A DNA stretch of 64,000 nucleotides, taken from positions 39,453 to 103,452 of the IMG/VR virus record IMGVR_UViG_3300014325_000012; one strand, written 5' to 3'. The notes beneath the pieces were generated by a model. That model was not told the DNA's origin, searched no databases, and saw only the letters and a list, made by a program, of their open reading frames with translations. The DNA comes from a virus. Of this stretch, positions 50,092 to 57,030 are shown one piece after another. Position numbers and translations under genes: made by a program. Position 1 is the first letter of the stretch. Each line of letters starts with the position of its first letter.

Positions 50092-50385
50092 ATGCAAAAG
50101 TCAGAGTTATTAAGTCTTTTAGGGCTGGTTGAAGCTAAAATTAAAACCTTTGATGATGTTATTAAACACCATGAGATGTGTAAGAAAGGAGTTTTCTCTG
50201 TCTATCATTTGGTTAGCAAACAACAGTTAGATGAGGCTGAGAGGGGCTTAATTTGGTGGAACCAAATTAAAGAAGGGCTATTACAAGAAATAGAAAAGGT
50301 AGGCGATACAGTAGCTTACCGGGAAACAGCACAAGCAGCACAATCTGAAGAAAGTAATCCCTATAATTTTTACATATACCTCTAG
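50092..50385 (+). CDS. Helical hypothetical protein, 97 aa
   Basis: AGGAGA upstream. Three predicted helices (SELLSLLGLVEAKIKTFDDV, KQQLDEAERGLIWWNQIKEG, YRETAQAAQSEE). Not recognised. Confidence 0.6.
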   Translation: MQKSELLSLLGLVEAKIKTFDDVIKHHEMCKKGVFSVYHLVSKQQLDEAERGLIWWNQIKEGLLQEIEKVGDTVAYRETAQAAQSEESNPYNFYIYL

Positions 50386-50398
50386 GGTTAAAACACAA

Positions 50399-50674
50399 AT
50401 GAATACTCTATCTCTCAAACAACTAGCAGACCACACAGGACTACCTATTAGGTGGCTAAGTAAACAACTAAAGAAAGGAATTCCTACTGGGGCTATTCTA
50501 TACCATTCTCTTAGGGGCACACAATGGATAGTACCATATTCAGACCTAGAAAATTTGAAAAGGGTGTACAGGGAATTATATGATATAGAGCACTCTAAGT
50601 CTCAAACTCATCCAATAGTAGAAATGGGTTTATTGTATGGAAGAATTATTAACATTCCTAGGGTTAAAGCATAA
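50399..50674 (+). CDS. HTH protein, 91 aa
   Basis: LSLKQLADHTGLPIRWLSKQ then LKKGIPTGAILYHSLRGTQW (residues 5-45) is a helix-turn-helix followed by a wing, as in MerR/excisionase-like proteins. Probably a small DNA-binding regulator. TAAATG junction downstream. Confidence 0.65.
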   Translation: MNTLSLKQLADHTGLPIRWLSKQLKKGIPTGAILYHSLRGTQWIVPYSDLENLKRVYRELYDIEHSKSQTHPIVEMGLLYGRIINIPRVKA

Positions 50675-51337
50675 ATGAACGCAGAACAGTTAAACAATTA
50701 TGAGCCCTTCTTACAAGAAATATTTGGAAACTATACTGGTCCTTATGTTGTAGAAGTAACCGGAGAAGATTCCCTTAAAATACTACTACCTAACACTCCT
50801 CATGCTTCCTTAGTAGCAAAGGACTGTATAGTATTTGCCACTAATCCCAAGGTATTTATAGAGTACGATAGAACTTGGATTCCGGATGAAGCTACTGTAT
50901 TACTCTTCGATAGAAAAAATAAGCTTAAAGGCTTACAGGACCAGTATAGACAACAAAAAATACAGTTAGAAGAGATTAAAAAGCAAATAGAGGAGCTAAG
51001 TCCTAGTTTAGGTCTTTGGTTAGTTTCCAATGAGTTAATGTTTTCCTCTCACGACGATGCCATAGCTATATTTAGCACAAAAGAGAAGGCGGAAGCTTAT
51101 ACTAATAAGCGAAATGGAGAAAACAAGGGCAATGAGTTATGTAAGTGCAACCAGTGTAAAAATAGTTTTTTCTACAGAAAAATAATTACTAGTAGATTTG
51201 CGGACGAGGAAGACTTATCCCCAGGAGCAAAATGGCTAATATTAAACAATGTTCCTAGTGTGGGAGAGTTTTCCTTATTTCCTGAGTCAAGTACTGAAGT
51301 TCAAACATTTGTGATAGATAAGGAGAACAATGACTGA
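50675..51337 (+). CDS. Hypothetical protein with coiled coil and Cys knuckle, 220 aa
   Basis: N-terminal alpha/beta part, coiled coil (about residues 85-110, LKGLQDQYRQQKIQLEEIKK), then a segment with LCKCNQCKNSFFY (about 148-160), and an acidic end. May bind zinc. Overlaps the next gene by 8 bases. Confidence 0.65.
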   Translation: MNAEQLNNYEPFLQEIFGNYTGPYVVEVTGEDSLKILLPNTPHASLVAKDCIVFATNPKVFIEYDRTWIPDEATVLLFDRKNKLKGLQDQYRQQKIQLEEIKKQIEELSPSLGLWLVSNELMFSSHDDAIAIFSTKEKAEAYTNKRNGENKGNELCKCNQCKNSFFYRKIITSRFADEEDLSPGAKWLILNNVPSVGEFSLFPESSTEVQTFVIDKENND

Positions 51338-51503
51338 GCCATTATGTACATTTGACCTGAAAAAAGAAAAAAGATTGGCTATACAACCAAATGAGTCTAT
51401 TGCTATATTGTTTAATATGCTACAAAATATGTTTGGGAAAGAAAAAGCGGAAAAGGCTACTAAAGGATTAATTAAAAAGGAAATGGTGGAGTGTAGTGAA
51501 TAG
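51330..51503 (+). CDS. Hypothetical protein, 57 aa
   Basis: AGGAGA upstream of ATG. TEPLCTFDLKKEKRLAIQPN then helices with Lys/Glu. Not recognised; overlaps the next start. Confidence 0.55.
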   Translation: MTEPLCTFDLKKEKRLAIQPNESIAILFNMLQNMFGKEKAEKATKGLIKKEMVECSE

Positions 51504-51693
51504 TATTAGGAAACGGACTGTACCTGAAGTAATATGTCAAGCCTTACTATCTGGAACTTTAGGTATTGTTTATATGGCTGCTTTTGATGCTATGGCACCT
51601 TGTGATAATATGGGTGTAGGTATAGTTACTGCTGTATTTAGTGGAATACTGGGGGCCATTACTGTTCATGCTGTATTAGAGGTATTGAAATGA
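51496..51693 (+). CDS. Membrane protein, 65 aa
   Basis: GTG start overlapping the previous stop. Two hydrophobic segments (ALLSGTLGIVYMAAFDAMA, GIVTAVFSGILGAITVHAV). Its fourth-to-eighth codons include CGG followed by A in frame, read as a triplet. Coupled to the next membrane gene. Confidence 0.6.
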   Translation: MNSIRKRTVPEVICQALLSGTLGIVYMAAFDAMAPCDNMGVGIVTAVFSGILGAITVHAVLEVLK

Positions 51694-51947
51694 GGTCCTT
51701 ACTTGGTTCTGTTATTATTAGCAGCTTAACTGCTTTTATAATAATTATTTTGCCACAAGCACTACTTATGACTGTGTTTTATGAGGCTTTAGGTTCTTCG
51801 GATGTTGGGCAAAACTACTTTGTAGCTCTCCTAACCTTTATGGCATACTGTCAAGAGTTTTGGTATGCTCCTGTTTTGTCTGTTATTGTAGTAACTTCCA
51901 TTATTATGATTGGGACTTATGTTAGTGCGAGGTTTAGTCATGAGTAA
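51690..51947 (+). CDS. Membrane protein, 85 aa
   Basis: Signal/anchor segment LLGSVIISSLTAFIIIILPQ and a second at the C-terminus (WYAPVLSVIVVTSIIMIGTY). ATGA overlap upstream and 8-base overlap downstream. Confidence 0.6.
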   Translation: MRSLLGSVIISSLTAFIIIILPQALLMTVFYEALGSSDVGQNYFVALLTFMAYCQEFWYAPVLSVIVVTSIIMIGTYVSARFSHE

Positions 51948-52374
51948 GAAGCATAAAGACCTACCTAAAAAGGTAATTAAGCTAATAAAAAGACTGAAAA
52001 CGGAAAACGGTAAGCTTATACTAGACCATAATGCCGCTGTGAATGAAGTAAATGACATGCGGTTCCGCTTAAATAATATAAAAGTGGCAATCAAAGCAAG
52101 TATGAGTAGAAGTGACAAGTTAAAGTACCAAATTTTATCTGACCAAGAGTATATTACTTTCCTCAAGGACTTTATACAGGAAAACGGTCTTACTATTCCC
52201 GTGTTTAGTAAGATAGAGGAAACCGACGACGGTACTAAAATTACAGTTAAGGCAGAAATAGTAGATTCAAACTCAGTACATATTGCCTCACAAAGGGAGT
52301 GCGATTCTGTTTGTACACAATCCCATATTCCTAACAAGAAAACTAAAAAAGCGTTAGCTAAGGCTGGAAAATAA
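51940..52374 (+). CDS. Helical hypothetical protein, 144 aa
   Basis: ATG 51940 (MSKKHKDLPKKVIKLIKRLK) inside the end of the previous gene; the longer frame from 51910 is rejected. Coiled-coil first half, Thr/Ser-rich middle, basic end. TAATG junction downstream. Confidence 0.6.
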   Translation: MSKKHKDLPKKVIKLIKRLKTENGKLILDHNAAVNEVNDMRFRLNNIKVAIKASMSRSDKLKYQILSDQEYITFLKDFIQENGLTIPVFSKIEETDDGTKITVKAEIVDSNSVHIASQRECDSVCTQSHIPNKKTKKALAKAGK

Positions 52375-52706
52375 TGCATGAATGTGAAATTAGGACAGCA
52401 GAAGTTAAGGTTGCTAATGTCCCTTTGGGGTTCTGTCCTACTAGAACCCATAAGAGAACAGTTAAAATAAGCAAACCTAAGAAAATTACTGTAGACCTAA
52501 CCTCAAGGGAAATAGAAACCCTTAAGTTATCCTGTTTTTCCAATGAGGAGATAGGCACTAAGTTAGATATAGGACGGAGAACTATAGAATACAGGTTTGA
52601 TAAGGTAAACCTTAAACTTAATTCTTACTCTAAGGTAGAGGCCTTAGTAAAAGCCTTAAATCAAGGCATTATAAAGTTAGAGGATGTAATAATACCGGAG
52701 AGATAA
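52374..52706 (+). CDS. LuxR-type HTH protein, 110 aa
   Basis: LTSREIETLKLSCFSNEEIG, TKLDIGRRTIEYRFDKVNLK and LNSYSKVEALVKAL (about residues 42-95) form the four-helix LuxR/GerE DNA-binding domain. No receiver or ligand domain, so a minimal transcription regulator. Its HTH contains CGG-A in frame and must be read as a triplet to keep the motif. Confidence 0.8.
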   Translation: MHECEIRTAEVKVANVPLGFCPTRTHKRTVKISKPKKITVDLTSREIETLKLSCFSNEEIGTKLDIGRRTIEYRFDKVNLKLNSYSKVEALVKALNQGIIKLEDVIIPER

Positions 52707-52937
52707 ATGTTAATTAATCTCAATGATAAGGAAGTAGAGGTTATATTAAAAGGTCTAGGTCTTTTAACTGAGACTACACCATACTTACCCTTAGAGCTTG
52801 TGCATCACTATAAAATAAGAGATGAGAAGGACATAAAAAGTATTGTAGATAAAATCAAAGCTAAGAAAGCAGAGGATGATGAGTTAGTAGAGTCTTTTAA
52901 AGGTATAGATTTGGAGGAGCCATGGATAGGTTGGTAG
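52707..52937 (+). CDS. Hypothetical protein, 76 aa
   Basis: ATG right after the previous stop. Helical, acidic end. INLNDKEVEVILKGLGLLTE suggests a short strand-helix start. Overlaps the next gene by 16 bases. Not recognised. Confidence 0.6.
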   Translation: MLINLNDKEVEVILKGLGLLTETTPYLPLELVHHYKIRDEKDIKSIVDKIKAKKAEDDELVESFKGIDLEEPWIGW

Positions 52938-53089
52938 AAAAGTATAACGAAAAGAGAAAAGAACTAGAAAAATCCATACATAAGTTTATTGTCCAGCATC
53001 CTACTGGTAATACTAAGAAATTAACGGAAGCTTTAATAGATGAACTGGAAGATAGGGGAGTTATTAACATTAACTTTTACCTCAAATGA
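52922..53089 (+). CDS. Hypothetical protein, 55 aa
   Basis: GGAGGAGC upstream of ATG. Two helices with Lys/Glu (LVEKYNEKRKELEKSIHKFI, KKLTEALIDELEDRGVININ). ATGA overlap with the next gene. Confidence 0.55.
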   Translation: MDRLVEKYNEKRKELEKSIHKFIVQHPTGNTKKLTEALIDELEDRGVININFYLK

Positions 53090-53457
53090 TCATAAGAACT
53101 GAGCCTTGTCACCACTTATTTTTACCTCCTAGCCCATGTGGCCCTCTTTCTGGATATCATTGTATTGTCTATAGCGATAGGGAGCGGACGTTCTGGAGAT
53201 GTTATTGTAAGGAAGATGGTTGGACGAAAGATGCTATTGAGATAGTAGAGAAGAGGAAACGGGAAATGGATTCCATTAAGTACCAAATGAGAGAATTGGA
53301 AAATAAATTAGCCGAACTAAAGAAAAAGGACGAGTTAGTGGAATCTATAGCTCAAGTAATAACCTCTTCCTTATCCGTAGATGCTCCATACCATCAGGCT
53401 TATAATACAGCGGAAAATATTATAAAAGTACTAGAAAAGCAAGGAAAACTTAAATAA
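53086..53457 (+). CDS. Hypothetical protein with N-terminal Cys/His site and coiled coil, 123 aa
   Basis: EPCHHLFLPPSPCGPLSGYH, FWRCYCKEDG (about residues 4-47) could bind zinc; a coiled coil follows (about 55-85). ERTFWRC contains CGG-A in frame as a triplet. TAATG junction downstream. Confidence 0.6.
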   Translation: MIIRTEPCHHLFLPPSPCGPLSGYHCIVYSDRERTFWRCYCKEDGWTKDAIEIVEKRKREMDSIKYQMRELENKLAELKKKDELVESIAQVITSSLSVDAPYHQAYNTAENIIKVLEKQGKLK

Positions 53458-53675
53458 TGAATAAAGATACAGCAATGACCTTGTTTTACTTATCTGGATT
53501 TTGCCTTTTTGTTTTTGGTTCTGTACTAACACCAGCTAAGGCATATCAAGATGATGCCAACCTTGGATTAAGAGTATTATCTAAAGCTATAGTATTCCAT
53601 GCTCTTCTAAGTAATCCTGGTAATTACGTTGAAAGTAGAATAAACCAAGCCAGAAATATAGTAGATGGGTGGTAA
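53457..53675 (+). CDS. Small exported protein, 72 aa (paralogue of 26762 and 60689)
   Basis: Signal peptide MTLFYLSGFCLFVFGSVLTP with AKA-like cleavage site, then about 45 residues (LRVLSKAIVFHALLSNPGNY, RINQARNIVDGW). Layout matches the proteins at 26762 and 60689: signal, A-LL-N helix, and a second helix. Likely acts in the periplasm or at the membrane. Confidence 0.65.
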   Translation: MNKDTAMTLFYLSGFCLFVFGSVLTPAKAYQDDANLGLRVLSKAIVFHALLSNPGNYVESRINQARNIVDGW

Positions 53676-53679
53676 TTAT

Positions 53680-54081
53680 ATGAAAGCAAATATGGAGTTT
53701 TTGAGATCTGTAAAGCTTAATGATGGAAGTTCCTTTAGAAATAGGTATGGTGAATACTGTGTTAAGGGTGCTGTATTTGAGTGTCTAGGATTAAATGAAG
53801 ATGATGGTATGTTACTTGATGCTGATCCTCTTGAAAAAGAGCTAAGAAACATAAATCCAGAGTTTATGTGGAGATTGGATAACTTAGAAATGAAACTGAT
53901 GATGGTTGGGCTTTTCATAGAGGATAGTAACAACATTAAAGAAGAGCTAATAGCTTTAGTAGAGGAATACTTTCCTGATGAACAAGAAGAAGGATGCGAG
54001 AGCATGGTTCGCATGGCACATACTAATGGTATACCAGGCGAAGAGTTACCAAAGCAAGTTGCGTTGGTTGGAAATAGCTAG
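53680..54081 (+). CDS. Hypothetical protein, 133 aa (paralogue of 46719)
   Basis: ATG 53680 preferred over 53665. ANMEFLRSVKLNDGSSFRNR and GEYCVKGAVFECLGLNED share the pattern of 46719. Beyond about residue 100 its frame overlaps the next gene by 104 bases; the end (GEELPKQVALVGNS) may be real or a run-on. Confidence 0.6.
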   Translation: MKANMEFLRSVKLNDGSSFRNRYGEYCVKGAVFECLGLNEDDGMLLDADPLEKELRNINPEFMWRLDNLEMKLMMVGLFIEDSNNIKEELIALVEEYFPDEQEEGCESMVRMAHTNGIPGEELPKQVALVGNS

Positions 54082-54217
54082 GATTAAGCTATTAACTAGG
54101 AGAGTGACTGTAGGCGGAGCCTTACATGAAGATATATATACTTGGGTAAATCAATGCCTTAAAATAATAGAAAGGAAGAAGGGAGAGTATGAAGAAGCTA
54201 TTTTCAATACTAGGTAG
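53978..54217 (+). CDS. Hypothetical protein, 79 aa
   Basis: ATG inside the previous gene, no strong ribosome binding site. Aromatic/basic helix (DARAWFAWHILMVYQAKSYQ, SKLRWLEIARIKLLTRRV) then helical end. Looks like a real protein by composition; the long overlap is unusual for this phage. Confidence 0.5.
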   Translation: MNKKKDARAWFAWHILMVYQAKSYQSKLRWLEIARIKLLTRRVTVGGALHEDIYTWVNQCLKIIERKKGEYEEAIFNTR

Positions 54218-54335
54218 ATTACCTATAGTATTAATTACCGTAATAGACTCCCTAATATTTATGGGTGGCATATTTTGTATTTACTTGCTAATTTGCCAAG
54301 CAATGTCCCATGTAGATAAAATACCTAAAATATAA
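54189..54335 (+). CDS. Small membrane protein, 48 aa
   Basis: GGGAGAGT upstream. Basic start, long hydrophobic stretch (VLITVIDSLIFMGGIFCIYL), short tail. Overlaps the previous gene. Confidence 0.55.
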   Translation: MKKLFSILGRLPIVLITVIDSLIFMGGIFCIYLLICQAMSHVDKIPKI

Positions 54336-54345
54336 GGAAATTTCC

Positions 54346-54693
54346 ATGATAAGTACTAAAGGTATAGCTTTACTACATAAAGTTAAGGAAAAAATACTGA
54401 AAAATCCTAGACAATTAGAGATGAGTACTTGGGACTGTGGAACAGCCGCTTGTATAGCTGGATGGATGGCTAGAATTGAAGGAGTATACATTCCTTCTAG
54501 TTGTTTTTATCTTCATGAGTGGCGGGCTTATGTACGTAGCTCCTTGGGAGTTACTGGAAGTGTTAGTAAGTTAGTTAGTGTTAGTGATTGGGATCAAGAC
54601 CTTAAAGAAGACTATCTGCTCACTACAGACATTAACACTAGAGCAAAGACAGCTTGTAGAGCAATAGATAGATTTATTGCAGCAAATAAATAA
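54346..54693 (+). CDS. WDCGTAACIAGW-family protein, 115 aa
   Basis: AAGGAAATT upstream. MSTWDCGTAACIAGWMARIE (about residues 27-46) is a motif known from uncharacterised phage proteins; distantly like the YCxxGVA families at 46348 and 46719. The last codons (ATT GCA GCA AAT AAA TAA) already resemble the GCAGCAAATAAA box of the elements that follow. Confidence 0.65.
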   Translation: MISTKGIALLHKVKEKILKNPRQLEMSTWDCGTAACIAGWMARIEGVYIPSSCFYLHEWRAYVRSSLGVTGSVSKLVSVSDWDQDLKEDYLLTTDINTRAKTACRAIDRFIAANK

Positions 54694-54701
54694 AGTACAG
54701 T

Positions 54702-54765
54702 TAGACACAGTTACAGCAAATCAAAAACATTTACCTGTTAAGTAAACCAAAACGTGTCTAGATTA
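54702..54765 (+). ncRNA. CAGCAA/GATTA leader element E1
   Basis: Outer stem TAGACAC (54702-54708) with GTGTCTA (54754-54760). After the 5' arm: TTACAGCAAAT; inner hairpin TTTAC/GTAAA with 7-nt loop CTGTTAA; after the 3' arm: GATTA. First of two in tandem between the genes at 54346 and 54833. Confidence 0.6.
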
Positions 54766-54768
54766 ACA

Positions 54769-54830
54769 AAAACCCTCACAGCAAATAAAATCTACCGCTC
54801 AAATTGGGAGAAACAAAAGGGTTTTGATTA
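54769..54830 (+). ncRNA. CAGCAA/GATTA leader element E2
   Basis: Outer stem AAAACCCT (54769-54776) with AGGGTTT T (54818-54825). Box CACAGCAAATAAAA after the 5' arm, inner CTC/GAG hairpin, GATTA right after the 3' arm and only 2 bases before ATG 54833. The only Shine-Dalgarno-like sequence, GGGAG (54806-54810), is inside the element. Confidence 0.6.
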
Positions 54831-54832
54831 CT

Positions 54833-55096
54833 ATGCTAACTAATAAACTAATAGAGCAAATAAGTACATTTGAGTCTGTTTGGTGGGAAGAAGACAGAAG
54901 TAAGTTAGGAGAGGAAATATTACTAGGACTAAAGGACGTACAAATACATCCTAAACCTCAGCCCATACCACCTTACGGGGAACATATGAATATAAAAGTG
55001 TATGGGGAGGATGGTAATATGTATACTTTAAGGTACTATTGGTGTCCTAATCAGTCTAATTGTCTAAGGTTTTTCTATAGTTTATGTATATGGTGA
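54833..55096 (+). CDS. Hypothetical protein, 87 aa
   Basis: ATG 54833 (MLTNKLIEQISTFESVWWEE); the TTG at 54824 belongs to element E2. C-terminal half beta-rich with Tyr/Trp (YTLRYYWCPNQSNCLRFFYS). The leader has no normal ribosome binding site apart from that in E2. Not recognised. Confidence 0.6.
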   Translation: MLTNKLIEQISTFESVWWEEDRSKLGEEILLGLKDVQIHPKPQPIPPYGEHMNIKVYGEDGNMYTLRYYWCPNQSNCLRFFYSLCIW

Positions 55097-55099
55097 GTT

Positions 55100-55441
55100 A
55101 TGACGGATAAGGAAAGGGATGAATTACTGGCCAAGCTACAAACCTTAAACGCTAATGAACTGGATATCCTCATAGATATTTGGGATAATGCTATTTACAA
55201 AAGAGCTATAGGTAGATGGATTAAAGGCTTCTCCTTGGAGGAAGCAGCCACACCCACACAATTTAAATTAATAGACTTGGGATTAGTCCACACCCACGAG
55301 TTAGGATTCAATGCATTATCTGGAATAAGAACTTTCTCTCTATCAATCCCAAGGGAAACTTCGGGTAATAGACATTCCTATCCCGCAGTTATTAGATTGT
55401 TATTTGACCTTCTGAGAATTAAGAGCAGGCTATTGGAGTAG
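55100..55441 (+). CDS. Hypothetical protein, 113 aa
   Basis: Helical (KERDELLAKLQTLNANELDI, LFDLLRIKSRLLE) with middle segment FSLEEAATPTQFKLIDLGLV that may be a small HTH. Not recognised. Confidence 0.6.
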   Translation: MTDKERDELLAKLQTLNANELDILIDIWDNAIYKRAIGRWIKGFSLEEAATPTQFKLIDLGLVHTHELGFNALSGIRTFSLSIPRETSGNRHSYPAVIRLLFDLLRIKSRLLE

Positions 55442-55446
55442 TTACT

Positions 55447-55773
55447 ATGTATAACGAGAAGAAAATACTGGTTTGTGCTGCTGTAGCAGATAATAGTTGT
55501 ATTGTTATTTACGAATCGGGAAGTTATTGGCAGGGAAATACAATAGAATCTTGCTTAAAATACATCGAAGAGTATCAAAACCATGTAAGCTTATCCCAAA
55601 TTTTAGTTGGTAAAGGAGTTTGGGGAGCGATTTCCAATTGTCTGAAAAAAGAGAAGGCAAGAATAAAGATAAAAGCTATTGTTGAGTTATTGGATGGTAA
55701 CCCATATGATGGGGACTTAACAAAGAAGCTTCGGCTTATATATGACATGGTGGAAGAATATAAAGGCTTTTAG
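55447..55773 (+). CDS. Hypothetical protein, 108 aa
   Basis: Beta start (KKILVCAAVADNSCIVIYES) and helical rest (IKAIVELLDGNPYDGDLTKK). Ends helical (LRLIYDMVEEYKGF). Not recognised. Confidence 0.6.
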   Translation: MYNEKKILVCAAVADNSCIVIYESGSYWQGNTIESCLKYIEEYQNHVSLSQILVGKGVWGAISNCLKKEKARIKIKAIVELLDGNPYDGDLTKKLRLIYDMVEEYKGF

Positions 55774-55785
55774 GGGAGATTAGTT

Positions 55786-56067
55786 GTGGAAAACCCAAAT
55801 ACAAACATTAACAAACTAAAAGTACTACATATGTGCAAAAGGCTTAGGGAAAGACTATTTGCAGCTAATGATGATAACGGTATGGTATGTATTGCAGGAT
55901 ATAGTGAGGATGGGAAATGTGAATATCCTATTATATTTTCCCATAAATGGTCCTCTCCGGAAACATTACAAGCAGTAAATGAATTACTAACTAAAATAGA
56001 GGCTTCCAATAAAGTTTCCAATACCCCTATAATGCAAACAATGGATGAATTATTAAAAGGTAAGTAA
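55786..56067 (+). CDS. Hypothetical protein, 93 aa
   Basis: GTG start after GGGGAGA. Short helix with MCKRLRERLFAANDDNGM, strand VCIAGYSEDGKCEYPIIFSH, then helices. Followed directly by element E3. Confidence 0.6.
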   Translation: MENPNTNINKLKVLHMCKRLRERLFAANDDNGMVCIAGYSEDGKCEYPIIFSHKWSSPETLQAVNELLTKIEASNKVSNTPIMQTMDELLKGK

Positions 56068-56072
56068 TATAA

Positions 56073-56176
56073 GTGCGCTTACAGCAAAACAAATTTTCTT
56101 TTTTCACAAAGAATTCTAACGGTTCGATTCCGTGAAACCTGGATGGGGAATAAAAAGCGTGCTGAATTATTACATA
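56073..56176 (+). ncRNA. Leader element E3 with tRNA T-arm-like hairpin
   Basis: Outer stem GTGCGCTT (56073-56080) with AAGCGTGC (56155-56162), eight pairs including two G-T. ACAGCAAAACAAA follows the 5' arm; TGAATTATTACATAA follows the 3' arm. Its larger loop holds TTTCAC/GTGAAA and, inside it, ACGG-TTCGATT-CCGT (about 56119-56133), identical in form to a tRNA T-arm. About 100 nt in all. Bacterial Y RNAs of the YrlA type combine an end-closing stem with a tRNA-like arm; see the TROVE-like gene at 57031. Confidence 0.55.
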
Positions 56177-56191
56177 ATGTAAGGACTCAAT

Positions 56192-56491
56192 ATGTTTATT
56201 GTAGAGGAATTTGATGCAATACTTAATGTAGGAACAAGAAAAGCCTTACTTACTATTGGGTTTTTCTCTTGTCAATTAAAGATAGAGGATAAGCTACAGG
56301 ATGCAAGAGTATATCCAATAGGTAAGCCTGGGATTCTTGAACCTGAGGATTGGTCTATGGTTCAAGTAAAGCTCTTAACTAAAGCCAGTATTAACTATGG
56401 AGAACACATAGAGATCTTTGAGGGTAATAAAGCAATAGGTTCTGTTTGTGTGGTAGGAATTGATAATGAAAATAATACAAAATACTCCTGA
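56192..56491 (+). CDS. Hypothetical protein, 99 aa
   Basis: AAGGACT upstream. Beta-rich (MFIVEEFDAILNVGTRKALL, DWSMVQVKLLTKASINYGEH, AIGSVCVVGIDN). Overlaps the next gene by 26 bases. Not recognised. Confidence 0.6.
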   Translation: MFIVEEFDAILNVGTRKALLTIGFFSCQLKIEDKLQDARVYPIGKPGILEPEDWSMVQVKLLTKASINYGEHIEIFEGNKAIGSVCVVGIDNENNTKYS

Positions 56492-56948
56492 TGGATTTTA
56501 TTGGACGGAAGATAAGGTTGACGGAGACCATACGCAAGTATTATATGACTCCCAGGATGATAGGACTACCCATAATAGAAGATATAAAATAATTAGAACC
56601 GTTAATACTGCTGTGGATGATTATGAAAGTATTATCGAGCAGGATGAACAAGGTAGATGGTTGGGTTATGTTTATAATACAAAACCAGAGCTACAAAGAA
56701 AGTTATATGATGCGGCAGGATTACATAATCTATTAACTACTTATGAAAGCTATGAGAAGTCTTTAGACACAATAGTTTACCTTCAACGTAAACGTAAAAT
56801 AAAAGAGGCAATAAAGACTATTGTAGAACTCTATGAAAATAAGATGTTTTATAAGGCTGTTGAAGAGTTAGAACAGGAAGAGCTTACTAAACTACGTAAT
56901 TTTGGTAAATGGGTAGTTGATGTACTAACTTACGAAACAAAGGACTAA
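56466..56948 (+). CDS. Hypothetical protein, 160 aa
   Basis: ATG 56466 (MKIIQNTPDGFYWTEDKVDG) preferred over TTG 56460. Beta-rich first half, helical second half (VYLQRKRKIKEAIKTIVELY, LEQEELTKLRNFGKW). Precedes element E4 and the TROVE-like gene. Not recognised. Confidence 0.6.
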   Translation: MKIIQNTPDGFYWTEDKVDGDHTQVLYDSQDDRTTHNRRYKIIRTVNTAVDDYESIIEQDEQGRWLGYVYNTKPELQRKLYDAAGLHNLLTTYESYEKSLDTIVYLQRKRKIKEAIKTIVELYENKMFYKAVEELEQEELTKLRNFGKWVVDVLTYETKD

Positions 56949-56952
56949 TATA

Positions 56953-57015
56953 AAGACGCTTGCAGCAAAAATAAACTATTTTGGAATATAGAAACAACAG
57001 CGTCTTGATTACTAC
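56953..57015 (+). ncRNA. CAGCAA/GATTA leader element E4 of the TROVE-like gene
   Basis: Outer stem AAGACGCT (56953-56960) with AGCGTCTT (56999-57006), perfect. TGCAGCAAAAATAAA after the 5' arm, inner CTAT/ATAG hairpin, GATTACTACATAAGGGG after the 3' arm. AAGGGG is the ribosome binding site of ATG 57031. Confidence 0.65.
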
Positions 57016-57030
57016 ATAAGGGGAAAAATT

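Noticed and set aside
56115-56150. Complete tRNA gene around the T-arm-like hairpin
   Set aside because: No matching acceptor or D arm can be folded; only the T-arm-like piece is present.
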